In this document: positions 1 to 11,166 of the stretch, piece after piece | Numbering within the stretch: position 1 is the first letter of the stretch | Layout of the letters: the number at the start of each line of letters is the position of its first letter | Assembly: GCA_026874595.1 (NCBI GenBank) | Contig: CM049318.1 | Location: 49,752,750 to 49,816,749 of the forward strand | Direction of reading: 5' to 3' | DNA: 64,000 nt | Source: Sipunculus nudus | Taxonomy: Eukaryota > Annelida > Sipuncula > Golfingiida > Sipunculidae | Notes under the pieces: model-generated | Seen by the model: the letters and a program-made list of their open reading frames with translations, nothing else | Databases searched by the model: none | Told to the model about the DNA's origin: nothing | Program-made: the position numbers and the translations under genes

Positions 1-360
1 TCGGATTATATACCCCTAAAATTTAATGGACTGTTTTTATTTTTAGATATGCCCTACCTACATAACATTTAACGTTGATTTGCTTAAAGACAACGCAACA
101 AACCAGGGCTGAAGATGTTTCTTTGCTAAATGCTTTAACCGAAATATGTTAACTTGCTTTTTGTCTGTTGGGGTTGTTAGTTTCAGATCAGGCCTGTTAA
201 TTCCTTGACAACTGACAAAACGGAAACTAACATTTAATACTGTGGGAATACATTTATCTGAGCCTGTCTTTTACATTGGCGGCTTTTCGTTTCACGTGCA
301 ATATATAGCCTTCAGCGAAAAAGCCATGTATCTGCGCATAAGTAGTTGATAACATGCTAA
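1..360 (+). repeat. R4 repeat, left piece of an interrupted copy
   Basis: This stretch aligns by eye with 44105-44490 over its whole length. Shared blocks include the run around GACAA-GCAAC-AACC near position 90 and the CATTTAATACT block near 231. The window therefore starts inside an old dispersed or duplicated repeat. The copy resumes at 2511 and again at 3977, so the gaps between are later insertions. No coding function is seen. The divergence looks substantial, so the duplication is old. Confidence 0.7.
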
Positions 361-1086
361 TGCTGCCAGACCATATAGCCGAGGGTACAGAAACGCATGC
401 GGAATCGTATGTGCTGTGTGCCATTTTGAAGAGGTGAATGACCTTCAGGCCCTGTCATCCTACACCCCCGTCACACGAGGAGGCGATCTCGCTGCGATCA
501 CCGAATTAGGGCAGATCGCCGTAGAGCGGAGCCAAAGTGGCCTTAAGTTTTAATGAGTTTCGTAGGAGTGAGACAGTGTCACCTTGGGTCGTCATATGGT
601 CACCATGAACGCCTTGAGTGGCGACCAGTTTTGAACATGGACAAAATATCCGCCGCGGGGTCGCCGTGGATTAAAGGCGCAGTCAGATCGGAATTCGATC
701 GCCATCAGTGTCCCAGCAGCGCAGGACCAGCTCCCTGACAGCGCAGGTCGATCGCCAGTGAAAGGGTAAGCATCGGCCTTCCCGTTCCACGGCGCTGCCT
801 CAGCACACTTACCCCGCCGCTACCGAGTACCGGTGACCCTAGTGAGCTCTTTACACGCCTCGCACGGTGCTGCCGCTGCGCTTAGGACGTCAGAGGTGCG
901 ATTCGACGTGTGCTAGCGTCTGCGCCCTGACGAAGCTCGCGGCGCCACCATACGTCGTGTCAGCGGGGCGAGAGCGGCATTGCAGTCTTACTTGCAGGGT
1001 ATTTCCGGTGTTGAAGGCGACCAACGGCAATCTACTAGGTCGCTGTGGTCGCCGTAAGTTCTTCATCTAGTGTGATGGGGCCCTTA

Positions 1087-1490
1087 CAGGCAGCGCATTG
1101 CACTTATTTCTAACTTATGAGAAACGCACAGAGAGCGAACAGATAGCGTACTTGCCGTACACTCAGGGTACACTCTAGATTTGGTATAAACATGGTGGCT
1201 CCTCTAGACTCAAGGTTAAATACGCTGGGCATTCGTCGGATGTGCGTCAGGCATAAGTCGAGTGCGTCCAGAATACGCTTTACATGCGCACCACATAGGC
1301 CCCTACGCAGCTGTTCGTAGCAAGACAAATAGTGTTGTGCACTTCGTAAGCAACTCATTTGTACCCCATACGCTCTGGATTGGATGAAATTTTAGCGTAC
1401 GGCAGCGTAATGAAAAATTCTAACAAGGATCTCATACGGACTTGATATACGCACCAGTGATTCCTTGCATGCGAGTTGCGCACACAAATA
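1087..1490 (+). repeat. Internal direct repeat, copy 1
   Basis: Begins with CAGGCAGCGCATTG and includes GATTTGGTATAAA and GCGTACGGCAGCGTAATG blocks. All three recur in the same order in 1882-2410, with offsets growing from 795 to 943 bases. This is a diverged internal duplication with about 150 extra bases in the second copy. Confidence 0.7.
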
Positions 1491-1881
1491 TTTTTCATGA
1501 GCAATACGCACCTCATACGCATCTCAGTCGTTTTGTTTAAGTTTTTATGTATGCAGGCATGCGCACAGTACGGCCCAGTACACCGGGAAGTTTTGGGCAA
1601 AACAACACTGCGTACGTTGTCACGCAGGTCATCAGTTATAAACACGCAGCGCATCGGTCGAGCGCGGCACGAGCACGCTATATTTGTGTTCGTTGGGGAT
1701 AAGCGGTTCATACGCGGTAATTCGCTGACCTCCCGTCACGCACCACGACAGCGTATGAGCCGTGTATAATGCACATATATATATAGCGTAACTGCCAACG
1801 TTAATACAAATGAACGGAAGCTGAACGAACCCATAGCGAATGTCGACATATTGCACGAATTAGAACCGTCAGTCCCGCGAT

Positions 1882-2410
1882 CAGGCAGCGCATTGTACTT
1901 ATTTATAACTTATGGGAAACGGACAGATAGTGTATATAAAGCGTAATTGCTGTGAGCCTTCAACCAGGGTACATTCCAGATTTGGTATAAATACGATGAC
2001 TTAATTCTCTAAAGACATCAGGGTAGATCGAGGTAGATAAACCACCAGCATGCATGACATCATGATCCTGCAACTCCATCTTAGAAAAAGATAGCGCCGA
2101 CATATCGCCTTTTGAATACACCGAACGGCATAAATGCGGCGGGAATACGCACGAGTTCGCGTTAGTATGCCATTTGCATATGTCGTGTAGATACACGGTG
2201 CCTTTGCTAGGGGTACGTTACCATACGTCATCGTACGGGTAACTTAGCAAACTTTTTTCATGAGTACGCAGCCTAATTCAGGCGTATACGCTAGATGCGA
2301 GTCGTATATAAGTATATAAAAGTATTCGACATTTTGAGCGTACGGCTGCGTATTGAAAAATCCTAAATCGGAACTCATAAGGACTTGATATACGCAGAAG
2401 TGTGACAGGG
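1882..2410 (+). repeat. Internal direct repeat, copy 2
   Basis: Second, longer copy of 1087-1490. It starts CAGGCAGCGCATTG, carries GATTTGGTATAAA near 1979 and GCGTACGGCTGCGTATTG near 2338. It ends with the shared phrase ACTTGATATACGCA. It is part of the same CpG-rich insertion. Confidence 0.7.
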
Positions 2411-2510
2411 CCAGAAACCGCACTAACAAACGTATATAATGAACAGACAAAAAAAGTGTCCGCACCGCACACGCACCGCGTCAGTACAAGTGGACACACA
2501 ACTGAAAACT

Positions 2511-2849
2511 ATCTTAAACTGACAAATAAAACATCGTCTTTCACGATGTCTTCTGTACTTCAATTATACATCCTATATTTCATAAACTTTCAACTTGCAT
2601 TGAGCATATAGTTCTTTCAAAGTATTTTAACGTTAAAGACCTATATCTACGATATTGTCATGCATCTCTCAGACCATGATGCTGTCTTACCCATGATTTT
2701 TATCGGGAAAAAAAATTCTCACTCATAATTCCTACACCCTATATATGCTTCATGTCTCTTTCCAAAACGTCTTTTTTGTGTTAGATTTCTGGGATAAAAT
2801 GATTTGCAAATCTTTGTTGATATGTTGGGAGAGGGTTTCCTGGAGATTT
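2511..2849 (+). repeat. R4 repeat, middle piece
   Basis: Aligns with 44510-44755. Shared blocks are TTTCACGATGTC, TATATCTACGATATT and the purine-rich phrase GGGAGAGGGTTTCCTGGAGA (GGGGAGAGTGTTCCTGGAGA in the other copy). It ends exactly where the inverted-end insertion at 2850 begins. Confidence 0.7.
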
Positions 2850-2965
2850 TCAGGAGCGTAGCCAGGATTAAGGGAGGGGGCCATGATCAGTGGCGGATCA
2901 AGAAATTCGTGATGGGGAGGAGGGGGAAAGGGGCGCAAATATCCATGGATATTATGAAAACTAAG

Positions 2966-2970
<5 letters not shown>

Positions 2971-3020
<50 letters not shown>

Positions 3021-3035
3021 TATATGTATGTTTGC

Positions 3036-3068
<33 letters not shown>
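2971..3068. repeat. (TA)n microsatellite, two blocks
   Basis: Pure TA runs at about 2971-3017 and 3039-3068, separated by a short TATG/TTTGCATG spacer. Any open frame through it encodes only alternating Ile-Tyr and is not a gene. Confidence 0.95.
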
Positions 3069-3070
<2 letters not shown>

Positions 3071-3800
3071 GATTATTATTATTACTATACGTTATATATT
3101 TTAGTGTCTGAAAATATAGATTATTTTTATCTTCAATTATGAACCATGGTTTATTCATATTTATTACAGGTTCATAGGGAAGGTATGGGAGGTGGTATCC
3201 CCCGATATCGGTTTTTTTTTAATATTTAATATAAAGAGGACATTTTGAGGCAATTTTTACCAATTAATATGAGGAATTTTCTGTTCCTCAAAAACTGTTA
3301 TGTCTTTGCGTTATGTAGTCAGACTGTAGAGGGGGGTTCAATATTTAATATTTATATTTTTCTCAAAATTAGGATATAAATTTTCAATCGTTTTCAACAT
3401 GTTAAAGTGGATATATCGAAGTCTTATGTTTAACTTTGCATTGTACCGAGTCTGTGGTCTCGACAGCACACAGGACTCCTAAGAGCACAGACCGTGAGTT
3501 GGAGTGCCAGTATCACCAAGGGAGCCGTGAGATTCCTATCGGTCGACCCCAACAAAGGCGTGGTGCTCTGCAGTTGTTCCATAGATGTTCCTAAATATCC
3601 TCATCCGTAACTTATGATTTTGAAAATAATAAACTCCAGATCACTTAAAAATAGCTCATTACCAATTAATAAAAAAGTAATATGAAAAATTTAAAATGAA
3701 TCACGAAAATTTGGAAAACAGATAAAATAAGAGATACTGCAGCTCAAAGGTGGATCCGCCCCCTCTGGATCCGCCTCTGGTAGCAAAGGTAATTTACTAC

Positions 3801-3848
<48 letters not shown>
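3801..3848. repeat. (AT)n microsatellite
   Basis: Alternating AT run with one C interruption, inside the inverted-end insertion. Confidence 0.95.
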
Positions 3849-3850
<2 letters not shown>

Positions 3851-3976
3851 TACTGGATGCGATGGGGGGTGGGCGGGGGGTGGACGAAAAGGGCGGCGAG
3901 TACTGGATGCGACGGGGGGTGGGGGAGGCCATGGCCCCCTGCGCCACCCTCACCCCCCTCCTCACTACGCCCCTGA

Positions 3977-4090
3977 ATTTTAAATAGCTTAAGTAATCTT
4001 AGTATCATGTAGGTAAAACACATGGCAACAATCCCAATGAATACCTTAGTATTAAAATGTGACATTTAGTTCCTAACAGCTCATTAGAAA
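3977..4090 (+). repeat. R4 repeat, right piece
   Basis: Aligns with 44765-44880: GTAAAACACATGGCAACA against GTGAAACACATGACAAAA, then TTTAGTTCCTA and CAGCTCATTA in both. This completes the interrupted copy that started at position 1. Confidence 0.65.
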
Positions 4091-4682
4091 AATATTTATT
4101 ATTTTGAGCCGTAGATTTTCAACTGGTGCAGTTAGTGTATTATATTGCAAAATACCTGCCGAAACCTCGATGTTGAACTTTGACTACTGAATCAAAGGCT
4201 AGCGGATATACCGACCGTGAAGTCTACAGCTCACTGCCGTGGCATTGGCCAGGGTACAACTATAACGGTCAGGTCAGCAGGGATTTAACCTTAGATCCAT
4301 GCCTGCAGAGTCTTAAATTCTGCCAGCTGTAGTGATCTTCTTAACAAGTATTAATTGTTGATTCAGTTTGGCATCCCTTTGCCCTTGGTTTCATTAATCC
4401 AGCAAGCATTTGTCATGGTCTTCTGGTGAGTGCAATACAAACACTGTGCCGGGCGGTATGTTCCGATAACATTGTTACGGCTACCTCTGGCCTGCGGGCG
4501 GATATTGCCGTTATTGGCTCCCCTTCATTCAATGTCTACGGGAAGCATTACAACTAAACGTGATTCTTGTTTCCTTCAAAAACAAATCCTTCCTGACGTT
4601 TGCTAGCCAAATCATCCTGGACGGTAAATTTCATTCGCGAGTAAATTTTGTGGATAATTTCTTTTTTTCTTTATTTACTGTT
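4091..4682. other. No recognisable feature
   Basis: Mixed-composition DNA without a convincing long frame or known repeat signature. Confidence 0.5.
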
Positions 4683-5045
4683 TCCCCCAGGAGGGTATTC
4701 GTTTATCCCTATTCGTGTGTTGCTTGTATGTGTGTGTGTTTGATTATGTGTGTGTGTGTTTGTTCACAGCATAACTCAAGCTATCATGAATGGAATCTCA
4801 TGACATTTTCAGGGCATTTCAGAAAAGGGCCAATAAAGAATGGATTCGATGATGGTGTGGAATTGGCTCATTTTTTTGGATTCTGGAACGTCATTGAGGA
4901 ATATTCACAAATGTACAAACACTTATGCACGAATAAACCTGCGAATATGGGCCGAATAAGTGAATGCAAACCCGTTTTTCGAAGCATCTAACAATAGATA
5001 CCACGCACGTGGCTGAGACATGCATTCTTTCGGATGCAGATTTTT
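4683..5045 (-). mobile_element. R1 element copy 1 (minus)
   Basis: Member of the window's commonest dispersed family. In forward orientation the family runs: small hairpin and GCCTCCGCC near the 5' end, CACTTATTCGGCCCATATT, GAATATTCCTCGATGAC, CCGGATCATGTGCC, TTTCATGAGATTCCGTTCAT, a CACACA tract, then CCTCCTGGCGGAGGCAA at the 3' end. All but the last GGAGGC box is readable here in reverse complement. Similar 3' ends (CA-rich tract plus CTCC-TGGCGGAGG box) are widespread in animal genomes and recall RTE-type LINE tails and their SINEs; that link is from memory. Confidence 0.75.
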
Positions 5046-5798
5046 AGTTATACAAATGTTTCCATTACCAACTTCGAAGTTCCTTAATGCCTACTTTGAG
5101 CACTTTTATCATGTACCCCCTCAGAATACTCGTTGCCTTTCGAATATGATGGATATTTCCGGCACATAATAACAAGTCATATGTCAATAAAACATTCGAA
5201 ACAATATTGCTGTTACATATGATACAACTACATGAAAAAAGCTATTTGAATCTAATCGCTGCCTGTCATATGACAGGTGATTGCTCCCCGGTTGTACATA
5301 TATTTGGCAAAGATCCAACCAACTACTCAGGAGTTGCTGATCTGCAGCTATCTTTATGTTTTAATTTCTTATGCTGTGGTTGAAATTTCCCTACGGAATT
5401 TGACCCGGGCCCTCCAATTTTTACTTGATCACGTGACCATCCCCGTGAGAGATTATTTTTTCGCACTGATGCGGCATTCCTGTGAGCGTTTTATATAGAA
5501 GTAGGTTTGCCGCTCCATTTAACTGATAGGTAAAGATCTTGGGGTGATTTAAAATAATAAATAATAATATTTTATTTTGTGAAGCGTAAAATCCACAATG
5601 ATTTGCTCTAAATTGTTAATTACAGGCGAGCAATTGCATAGAAAATGAAAGACTATGGGAAAAAAATTCATTCAAAATTTAGATAAAAATGCACATTATC
5701 CTGTATTACACAGTAATGTAATATAAAACGCATAAAATTAATCAGAATCAAGGTATAGAAAAGAAGCTGCTGAGTCTAAAAAATCACAGGTTATCAAC

Positions 5799-6140
5799 TT
5801 ATTGCACAAATAATTTCTTGAGCTTTTTGTTAAAAGTAGCGAGGTGCTCAGCTTGTCTTAATTCCAAGGTAAATGAATTCCACAAAGTAAGACCTGCCAC
5901 ACAAAATGCTCTCTAGCCAACAATGGAAGACTTTGTTTGTGATACAAAGAGTAAGCCCATAAGCTATATTTACCTATGAAACAAGGGTTCTTTGATATCT
6001 TGTGTTATTCCTCCAGTATAAATATATGAAAATTCAAACGGAGCTGAACACATTTGCGAGCACCATGAAATACTAGGCGATGTATATAAAATTATCATGT
6101 CGTGTAGACGCAGCTTCAGTCTCTGTATATAGAGACGGAG
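5799..6140 (-). mobile_element. Dead LINE, reverse-transcriptase C-terminus
   Basis: The minus strand encodes LWNSFTLELRQAEHLATF followed by basic residues and a stop at 5799-5801. This is the characteristic final segment of CR1/L2/jockey-type non-LTR retrotransposon polyproteins (consensus LWNSLP..LR....L..FK..LK). Upstream the same frame reads RAFCVAG but is broken by in-frame stops (before RAF and twice more). Further upstream, short matching pieces continue to about 6130. A tail of TTATTATT-like sequence lies downstream (about 5555-5580). It is a 5'-truncated, decayed copy. Superfamily assignment beyond CR1/L2-like is uncertain. Confidence 0.75.
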
Positions 6141-6372
6141 AGCACTGTATGCTTTAATTAGGTCACCTGTCAGAAATGTAAGGAATTACAAACTGTCCCT
6201 CCTTTGATAACATGAACAGACATCTAGATAGACATCTAGATAAAAAAAAACCCTCATCTACCACACTTAGCGTGTTTGCTTGCTCAAAAAAGGACAATGA
6301 AACATATGATCTCAGCGCAAACGTACGAAACGACGAAACCAGGTATGTAAAGAGAAATGACACGCTGTAATG

Positions 6373-6384
6373 AGGTCAAGGTCA
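6373..6384 (+). promoter_or_regulatory. AGGTCA DR0 nuclear-receptor-like site
   Basis: AGGTCAAGGTCA is two perfect half-sites with no spacer; it also contains the TCAAGGTCA extended half-site used by ERR/SF-1-type receptors. An identical site starts at 7108 in the duplicate. No gene lies near enough to assign a target. Confidence 0.3.
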
Positions 6385-7108
6385 CAAGGGAGCAGTCAGT
6401 TTTCAAAGTCCTTCTGATTGGCTGTAAGGTTTCCGGCACATTCATCATTGAAATCTGAGAATATTAATTTACCGCCTGGTCCCTAAAACAGTCCTTTCTA
6501 ATGCCTAAAATAGAAAGTTTAGGTAAAATAATAGCTGTAGCTATTTGCACATTTTCTAATTATTAAATAAATGGAACTGGTTTACACATCTAAGAAAAGT
6601 TAATTATTGGAATAGACTTTACAGACCCAAGTAAAGACCTATTTTATGTGATAATTAACAAATCGTTGTTCTCGCATGCACACCTTCATTTTATATTAAG
6701 ATATAGTAAGTCTCACTTAGAATGAGGCTTACTACATGGGCTTGGCGATGTGTATAACGATATCATTCCGTGGTGTTTATCATGGCTGACAGATGAAATA
6801 AACTAATGAATCCTTTATTCCAAGTATTCAAACTGCCCGACAAATGTTTAACAAGCCGAATATATTTTTGTTTCAAGATTAATGTTAATGTGTAAAATTT
6901 TATAGAAAGAAATATTAGTCTTTATAAGTTCTAATTTCCGTGGACCAATAATGTACCATTAAGAATTTCCATCATTTTAAACATGACGTTGACAAGATGG
7001 TGTGTAATACGAAAACGTGTCAATACGTCAGCTAGGAAAGGGAGTGATAGAAACGCCAACACCCGTAAGGCGTCTATAAGGCGTAAAAGTAATGACATGA
7101 TGTTAAAA
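6374..7108 (+). repeat. 735 bp tandem duplication, copy 1
   Basis: Starts GGTCAAGGTCACAAGGGAGCAG and is repeated immediately at 7109 with a period of 735 bases. Shared blocks include TCTCGCATGCACA, GGCTTGGCGATGTGT, AGATTAATGTTAATGTGTAAA and ACACCCGTAAGGC. Divergence is moderate (substitutions and small indels). No long frame is conserved between the copies, so it is not an exon duplication. Confidence 0.85.
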
Positions 7109-7119
7109 GGTCAAGGTCA
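7108..7119 (+). promoter_or_regulatory. AGGTCA DR0 site, second copy
   Basis: Identical 12-mer at the start of the second duplication unit. Conservation may only reflect common ancestry of the two copies. Confidence 0.3.
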
Positions 7120-7830
7120 CAAGGGAGCAGTTAGTTTTCAAAGTCCTTCTTCTGAATGGCTGTTAGGTGTCTGTCACATTCATCATAGAAATCTAAGAAT
7201 ATAATTTACTGCCTGGCCCCTTAAACAGTGCCATATAATGCCTAATAGAAAGTTCAGGTAAAAAATGGCTGTAAGTGGAACATGTAGCTATCTGCACATT
7301 TTCTAGCTGAAACCTATTGGAACTGGTTTATACATCTAGGAAATGTTAATTGTTGGAATTGTATTTACCCACCTAGGGAAAGACCGACTTGCTTATGTGC
7401 GTTTTAACACATCGGTGTCCTCGCATGCACATCTTCATTTTATATAAAGTACTTGTAAGTCTCACTAAGAATAAGGCTTACTGCATAGGCTTGGCGATGT
7501 GTTTAACGGTATCATTCCGTGGTATTTATCATGAATGACAGATGCCATAAACTAATGCATCCTTTATTCCAAGTATTCCAACTACCCCACAGATTTTTTT
7601 ACCAGCCGGATATATATTTTGTATCAAGATTAATGTTAATGTGTAAAGCTTTATGGAGAATATATAACTCTTTATAAATTCTAATTTTCTTGGACCAGTA
7701 ATGTACCATTACGAAGTTCCACCACTTTATTCATGGCGTTACAAGATGGTATGTAACACGAAAACGTGTCAACGCGTCAGCGAAGAAAGGGAATGATAGA
7801 ATCGCAAACACCCGTAAGGCATCACCATAC
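7109..7830 (+). repeat. 735 bp tandem duplication, copy 2
   Basis: Second copy of 6374-7108, ending after ACACCCGTAAGGCATC. It retains the AGGTCAAGGTCA motif at its start. Confidence 0.85.
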
Positions 7831-8419
7831 TTATGATACCTTCCAAGGTGCAAGTGTCGCAATGTAAGAAAATCCGTTATTAATATGATAAGACACAATT
7901 GACGCCACAAGATCCGAATACTTACAGATCTGGCTATGCAGACCGTGGATCTCTCATTTAATTAAGGGCTCATCGCGGTCCATTAACTTCAGGCTGGCCA
8001 GCTAATGTTATTATCTGCGTCCCTTTAGGCAAATTTGATGGACCACTTCTGAACCCCATCTCTATTACAGTCTCATCTGAGAGAGAGTTTCAATTTTGCC
8101 TCAGGTCTCCGTGCTGGCCAACCATATTGAGCTTATAACGGTTTGGCGTTTATTTTTTTAGTTTGCTATAAAGATTAAATTATGATATGGGATGGTTTAT
8201 GTATTAAGTTTGTATGATATAACGGCATATGCAAATCGCAGCGAAAAAAAGGATATAATAATATTCAGTTATTGAAAATGTATTCTTTCCTTGTTGGAGT
8301 GTTAATATGCTGACGTCACCGTCTCTGCGATACATCCACATGGTGGTGAATCGTTTGTATAACTTAAGTAACTTCAAATAACCGTCTTGCTTTATTTCCT
8401 ATAATTAACGTGCCTTGTC
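7831..8419. other. No recognisable feature
   Basis: AT-rich DNA without a supported gene or repeat. Confidence 0.5.
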
Positions 8420-8840
8420 TACATCATGTGTATGTATCAGGGCTTTCTGCGACATTCGAAATCTCTTTCGGGCGCTCGGTTCTTGGATCTCAAGCGTCCG
8501 ATGAGACGCGCCAATTTCAGGCTTTAAAGACAAAGTGGGGGAAAGGTAGCCTTTTGATGTGACCTTTGCTGGCTGCTTCTAATAAATCTGCCAATTGTGT
8601 ATACACTGGGCTGATAACTGAGCCTTACATTTCCTCAAACTCAAATAATGATGTAAAGACACGATTTCTAATCATATAATGATACGATGACAGAAAATAT
8701 TAAAAGGTCCAATTTTCCATAACATTTCAAAATTTTACACAGATCCTATCCCCCTAGGACGCTATACACTCAGATGGGACTCTCCAAAATGATGACGTGA
8801 ACGTCCCGAACTATTTAAGTCTTGAATTTTATACATTAGT
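8420..8840 (+). repeat. R5 dispersed repeat, copy A
   Basis: Weakly but collinearly similar to 19310-19720. Shared blocks are GGCGCTCGGTTCTTGG / GGACGCTCGGTTATGG, TAATCATATAATGATA, and TTTACACAGATCCTATCCCC / TTTGACACAGATCATTCCCC, in that order and similar spacing. Class unknown. Confidence 0.6.
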
Positions 8841-9547
8841 ATAATATAATACATTAGTAATCAATATTTTGTACCGTGGTGATTCAGAGAAACAGGTTAA
8901 TAACATGGCCTTTTAAAAATTGCAAAAAAAGGAAAACTGATCCTCCCATCGGAATTTGTTGTAACTGACAAAATAATTCAAAAGAAAATAAGAAAAACGT
9001 GTACGAGTAAGCTTAGCTGATAAGTTCACAAAAAACAGCCGCACGTTTTCATTACCTCTGTAGGATCGTCTGTAAGCACAAAGATTACTTTAAATCAATA
9101 CTGATTACTCAAGATTCCTCGACGATTTATGTCTTGGCCAATGCGGATTAATTGTGTAAGAACGTAAGTTACTTCGAGGCGAGAAACTATTTTTCCGGTT
9201 GTAGCGAAAAACCATGTTCAGTCTGCGGTTGCATATACACGCTTTAAGTAATCAGTACCTCCCCACCCTCTCTCTGAAGTTTTTTTCTCTCTCTCTTCCT
9301 CTCATTAATATACTGATTATGGTTCTCTTTCACAGATGCATACTTCTCCTATATTAGTGGAGTTGAATCCTATAGATATTCCATAGTAACTTTTGAATTG
9401 TTTATATCACCAGGCTTTTTTTATGGAATATGATGGTAGAGGCCCACTTATCTTTGAGATTTTTTTGTCCACACGACAACCTTTTTTCATACAGTTTTAA
9501 AATACGAACTAAACCGTTGTTAATATGATTCAGTTTTTATCTTTTAC

Positions 9548-9762
9548 AAAGAAAACCTAGTCCTAGACACAATGTTTGACCAATTACCATGTTTATTTCT
9601 TGAGATATTGTAAAAAGTAGAAAACTCCATCAATGGCGAACCTAATTTGCATATAAAAAAATTCAATCAGAACTCAACCGTTTTTATATGGTTTCGTTCG
9701 AATCTTCGACCATGAAAACCTAGGTTTGGACACAATGTTTGACTAATTATCACGGTTAGTTA
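9548..9762 (+). repeat. Short direct repeat, period about 161
   Basis: GAAAACCTAG...GACACAATGTTTGAC occurs at about 9550 and again at about 9711, each followed by related AATTA-CA-GTT sequence. Two-copy, moderately diverged. The flanking stretches 8841-9547 and 9763-11166 show nothing else convincing. Confidence 0.6.
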
Positions 9763-11166
9763 TATTTGCCTATAATAAAATTTATATACACTTTTATTTG
9801 TATACATTGTATAGGCAAAACATTCACTATCGCTCCCTATCATCGAGCAAATAAAGAAGACACGGTTTTGTCTCACCTGACCACATGCTGTTAAACAAGG
9901 CATCCTAAGGTCTCATTTGGCAGGGTCTCTAAATGCCTTAATTATAATGCAGGACCAGCTCCCCCCCCCTCCCCACATGCGTTAAAAAACGCAATACGAA
10001 AGTAAAAAAAAAAAAAACATACACGCAGCACACCGGCCAAAAGATAATGACCCCGCATTAACTCTGGGGGATAGCGTATACGTCATGAGCTGACAACAAA
10101 ATCAACGAGGATTTTATAGACAAACAGCACTGAGTACCGCAATCTGTCAGTGTTACGCGAGAGCTTGTCTTTCTTCATTGAGATACGGTGTGAGTACAAA
10201 AATTGCTAAATTTTTGGTGTGTACAATAGAATAAACAAAGAAACCAGCGACTTTTCTGATGTATCTGAGAATGTGATATCACATGTAGCCACTAAAACTG
10301 TGAGAAGCTGTATGCGGTCACCTGATCAAATTGCAAGGCCTAACACGAAATTGTCTGGGGGCGACCAGGAATTATCTGCAGAGCTAATCTACGTCGTAAG
10401 AAATCTGAGGAACAATTTAAGAAACATGCCGCGCTTTGAGCCTTTTAACGCGTCATAATTTGTGTCTTCTCTTGGGAACAGTGAACGTCTTTATGCATGT
10501 GCGGGCTTGGATGGCCCGTCCAGTTCATGTATACTGAGATGAAGATCTTGGAGAACCGTCTATATTCGCTTCCTGGACGCTAAAGAGAGAAAACGCAGCC
10601 AAATCGTGAGTATGCCAAATCAGTATGATTAATTATAAATGTATTACCAGCAATAAATACGCTCGCGTGTGTTACCTACATATGTCAACATGTCTGTACA
10701 AATAAGAAACTGATTAAATGCAGTTGTTTTCTCCCATTATAACCAAAGGTGAAGTCGTGTCGCTCATCTGTTTTGGCCAATAATCAATTTAGAAACTGGG
10801 TTACCTTTGAAAAAGTTGCGTAGACTCACTTGTTGCACGCAACGGCCCCAATATTTCATTATTTTAATAGTTATTATGAGAGAGCTTGTATCATGTTAAC
10901 CGAACATAAATATCGTTGTATAAAAACTCCTTTGGATCTGTATACTTGAGTAAATGGAGTAATAAATAACCGAGTGTAGACATTTATACTTCATGAATGA
11001 CAGAATACTTTAATTTTCACTAACAAAAGTCCCTTAGTCAATCGGAAAATTGCGTGAACCGACGCACACAGTATACACCATTTCGGCCTTAAGAGGTTTA
11101 GCCGAAACAAATATACAGTTAAAGTGCCACTTGTTGATACAGTTATGATGAAGAAAGTTTAGACAA

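Larger units (their letters stand above)
361..2510. mobile_element. CpG-rich insertion with ATACGC/GCGTAT motifs
   Basis: The related R4 copy at 44.49 kb has no counterpart for this block, so it is inferred to be an insertion. The first 700 bases are much richer in GC and CpG than the rest of the window (gatcg, cgccg and gcgatc words are common). From about 1087 onward the motif TACGC or its complement GCGTA recurs every few tens of bases on both strands. The part starting at 1087 is repeated from 1882. No transposase frame was recognised; short open frames here are explained by the high GC. Dense short motifs on both strands are what subterminal repeats of non-autonomous DNA transposons look like, but clear terminal inverted repeats were not found. 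Confidence 0.5.
2850..3976. mobile_element. Inverted-end insertion of about 1.13 kb in R4
   Basis: The left end reads TCAGGAGCGTAG and the right end CTACGCCCCTGA, which are imperfect inverted repeats. The flanks are ATTT on the left and ATTTT on the right, compatible with a 4 bp target duplication. The R4 copy at 44.75 kb runs straight through this point, so this is an insertion. Inside are nested pieces resembling the same end sequence (GTGGCGGATCAAG near 2890, GGATCCGCCCCCTC near 3751), two AT-dinucleotide tracts and G-rich blocks at 3851-3925. It looks like a non-autonomous DNA element, or several nested ones. No transposase was recognised. Confidence 0.55.

Noticed and set aside
2804-3983. 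Open frames with Ile-Tyr runs
   Set aside because: They are translations of TA microsatellites and flanking G-rich repeats.
10219-10458. 80-codon plus-strand frame with fair composition
   Set aside because: Begins only at a GTG, has no clear acceptor, donor or domain. Could be an exon but cannot be supported.
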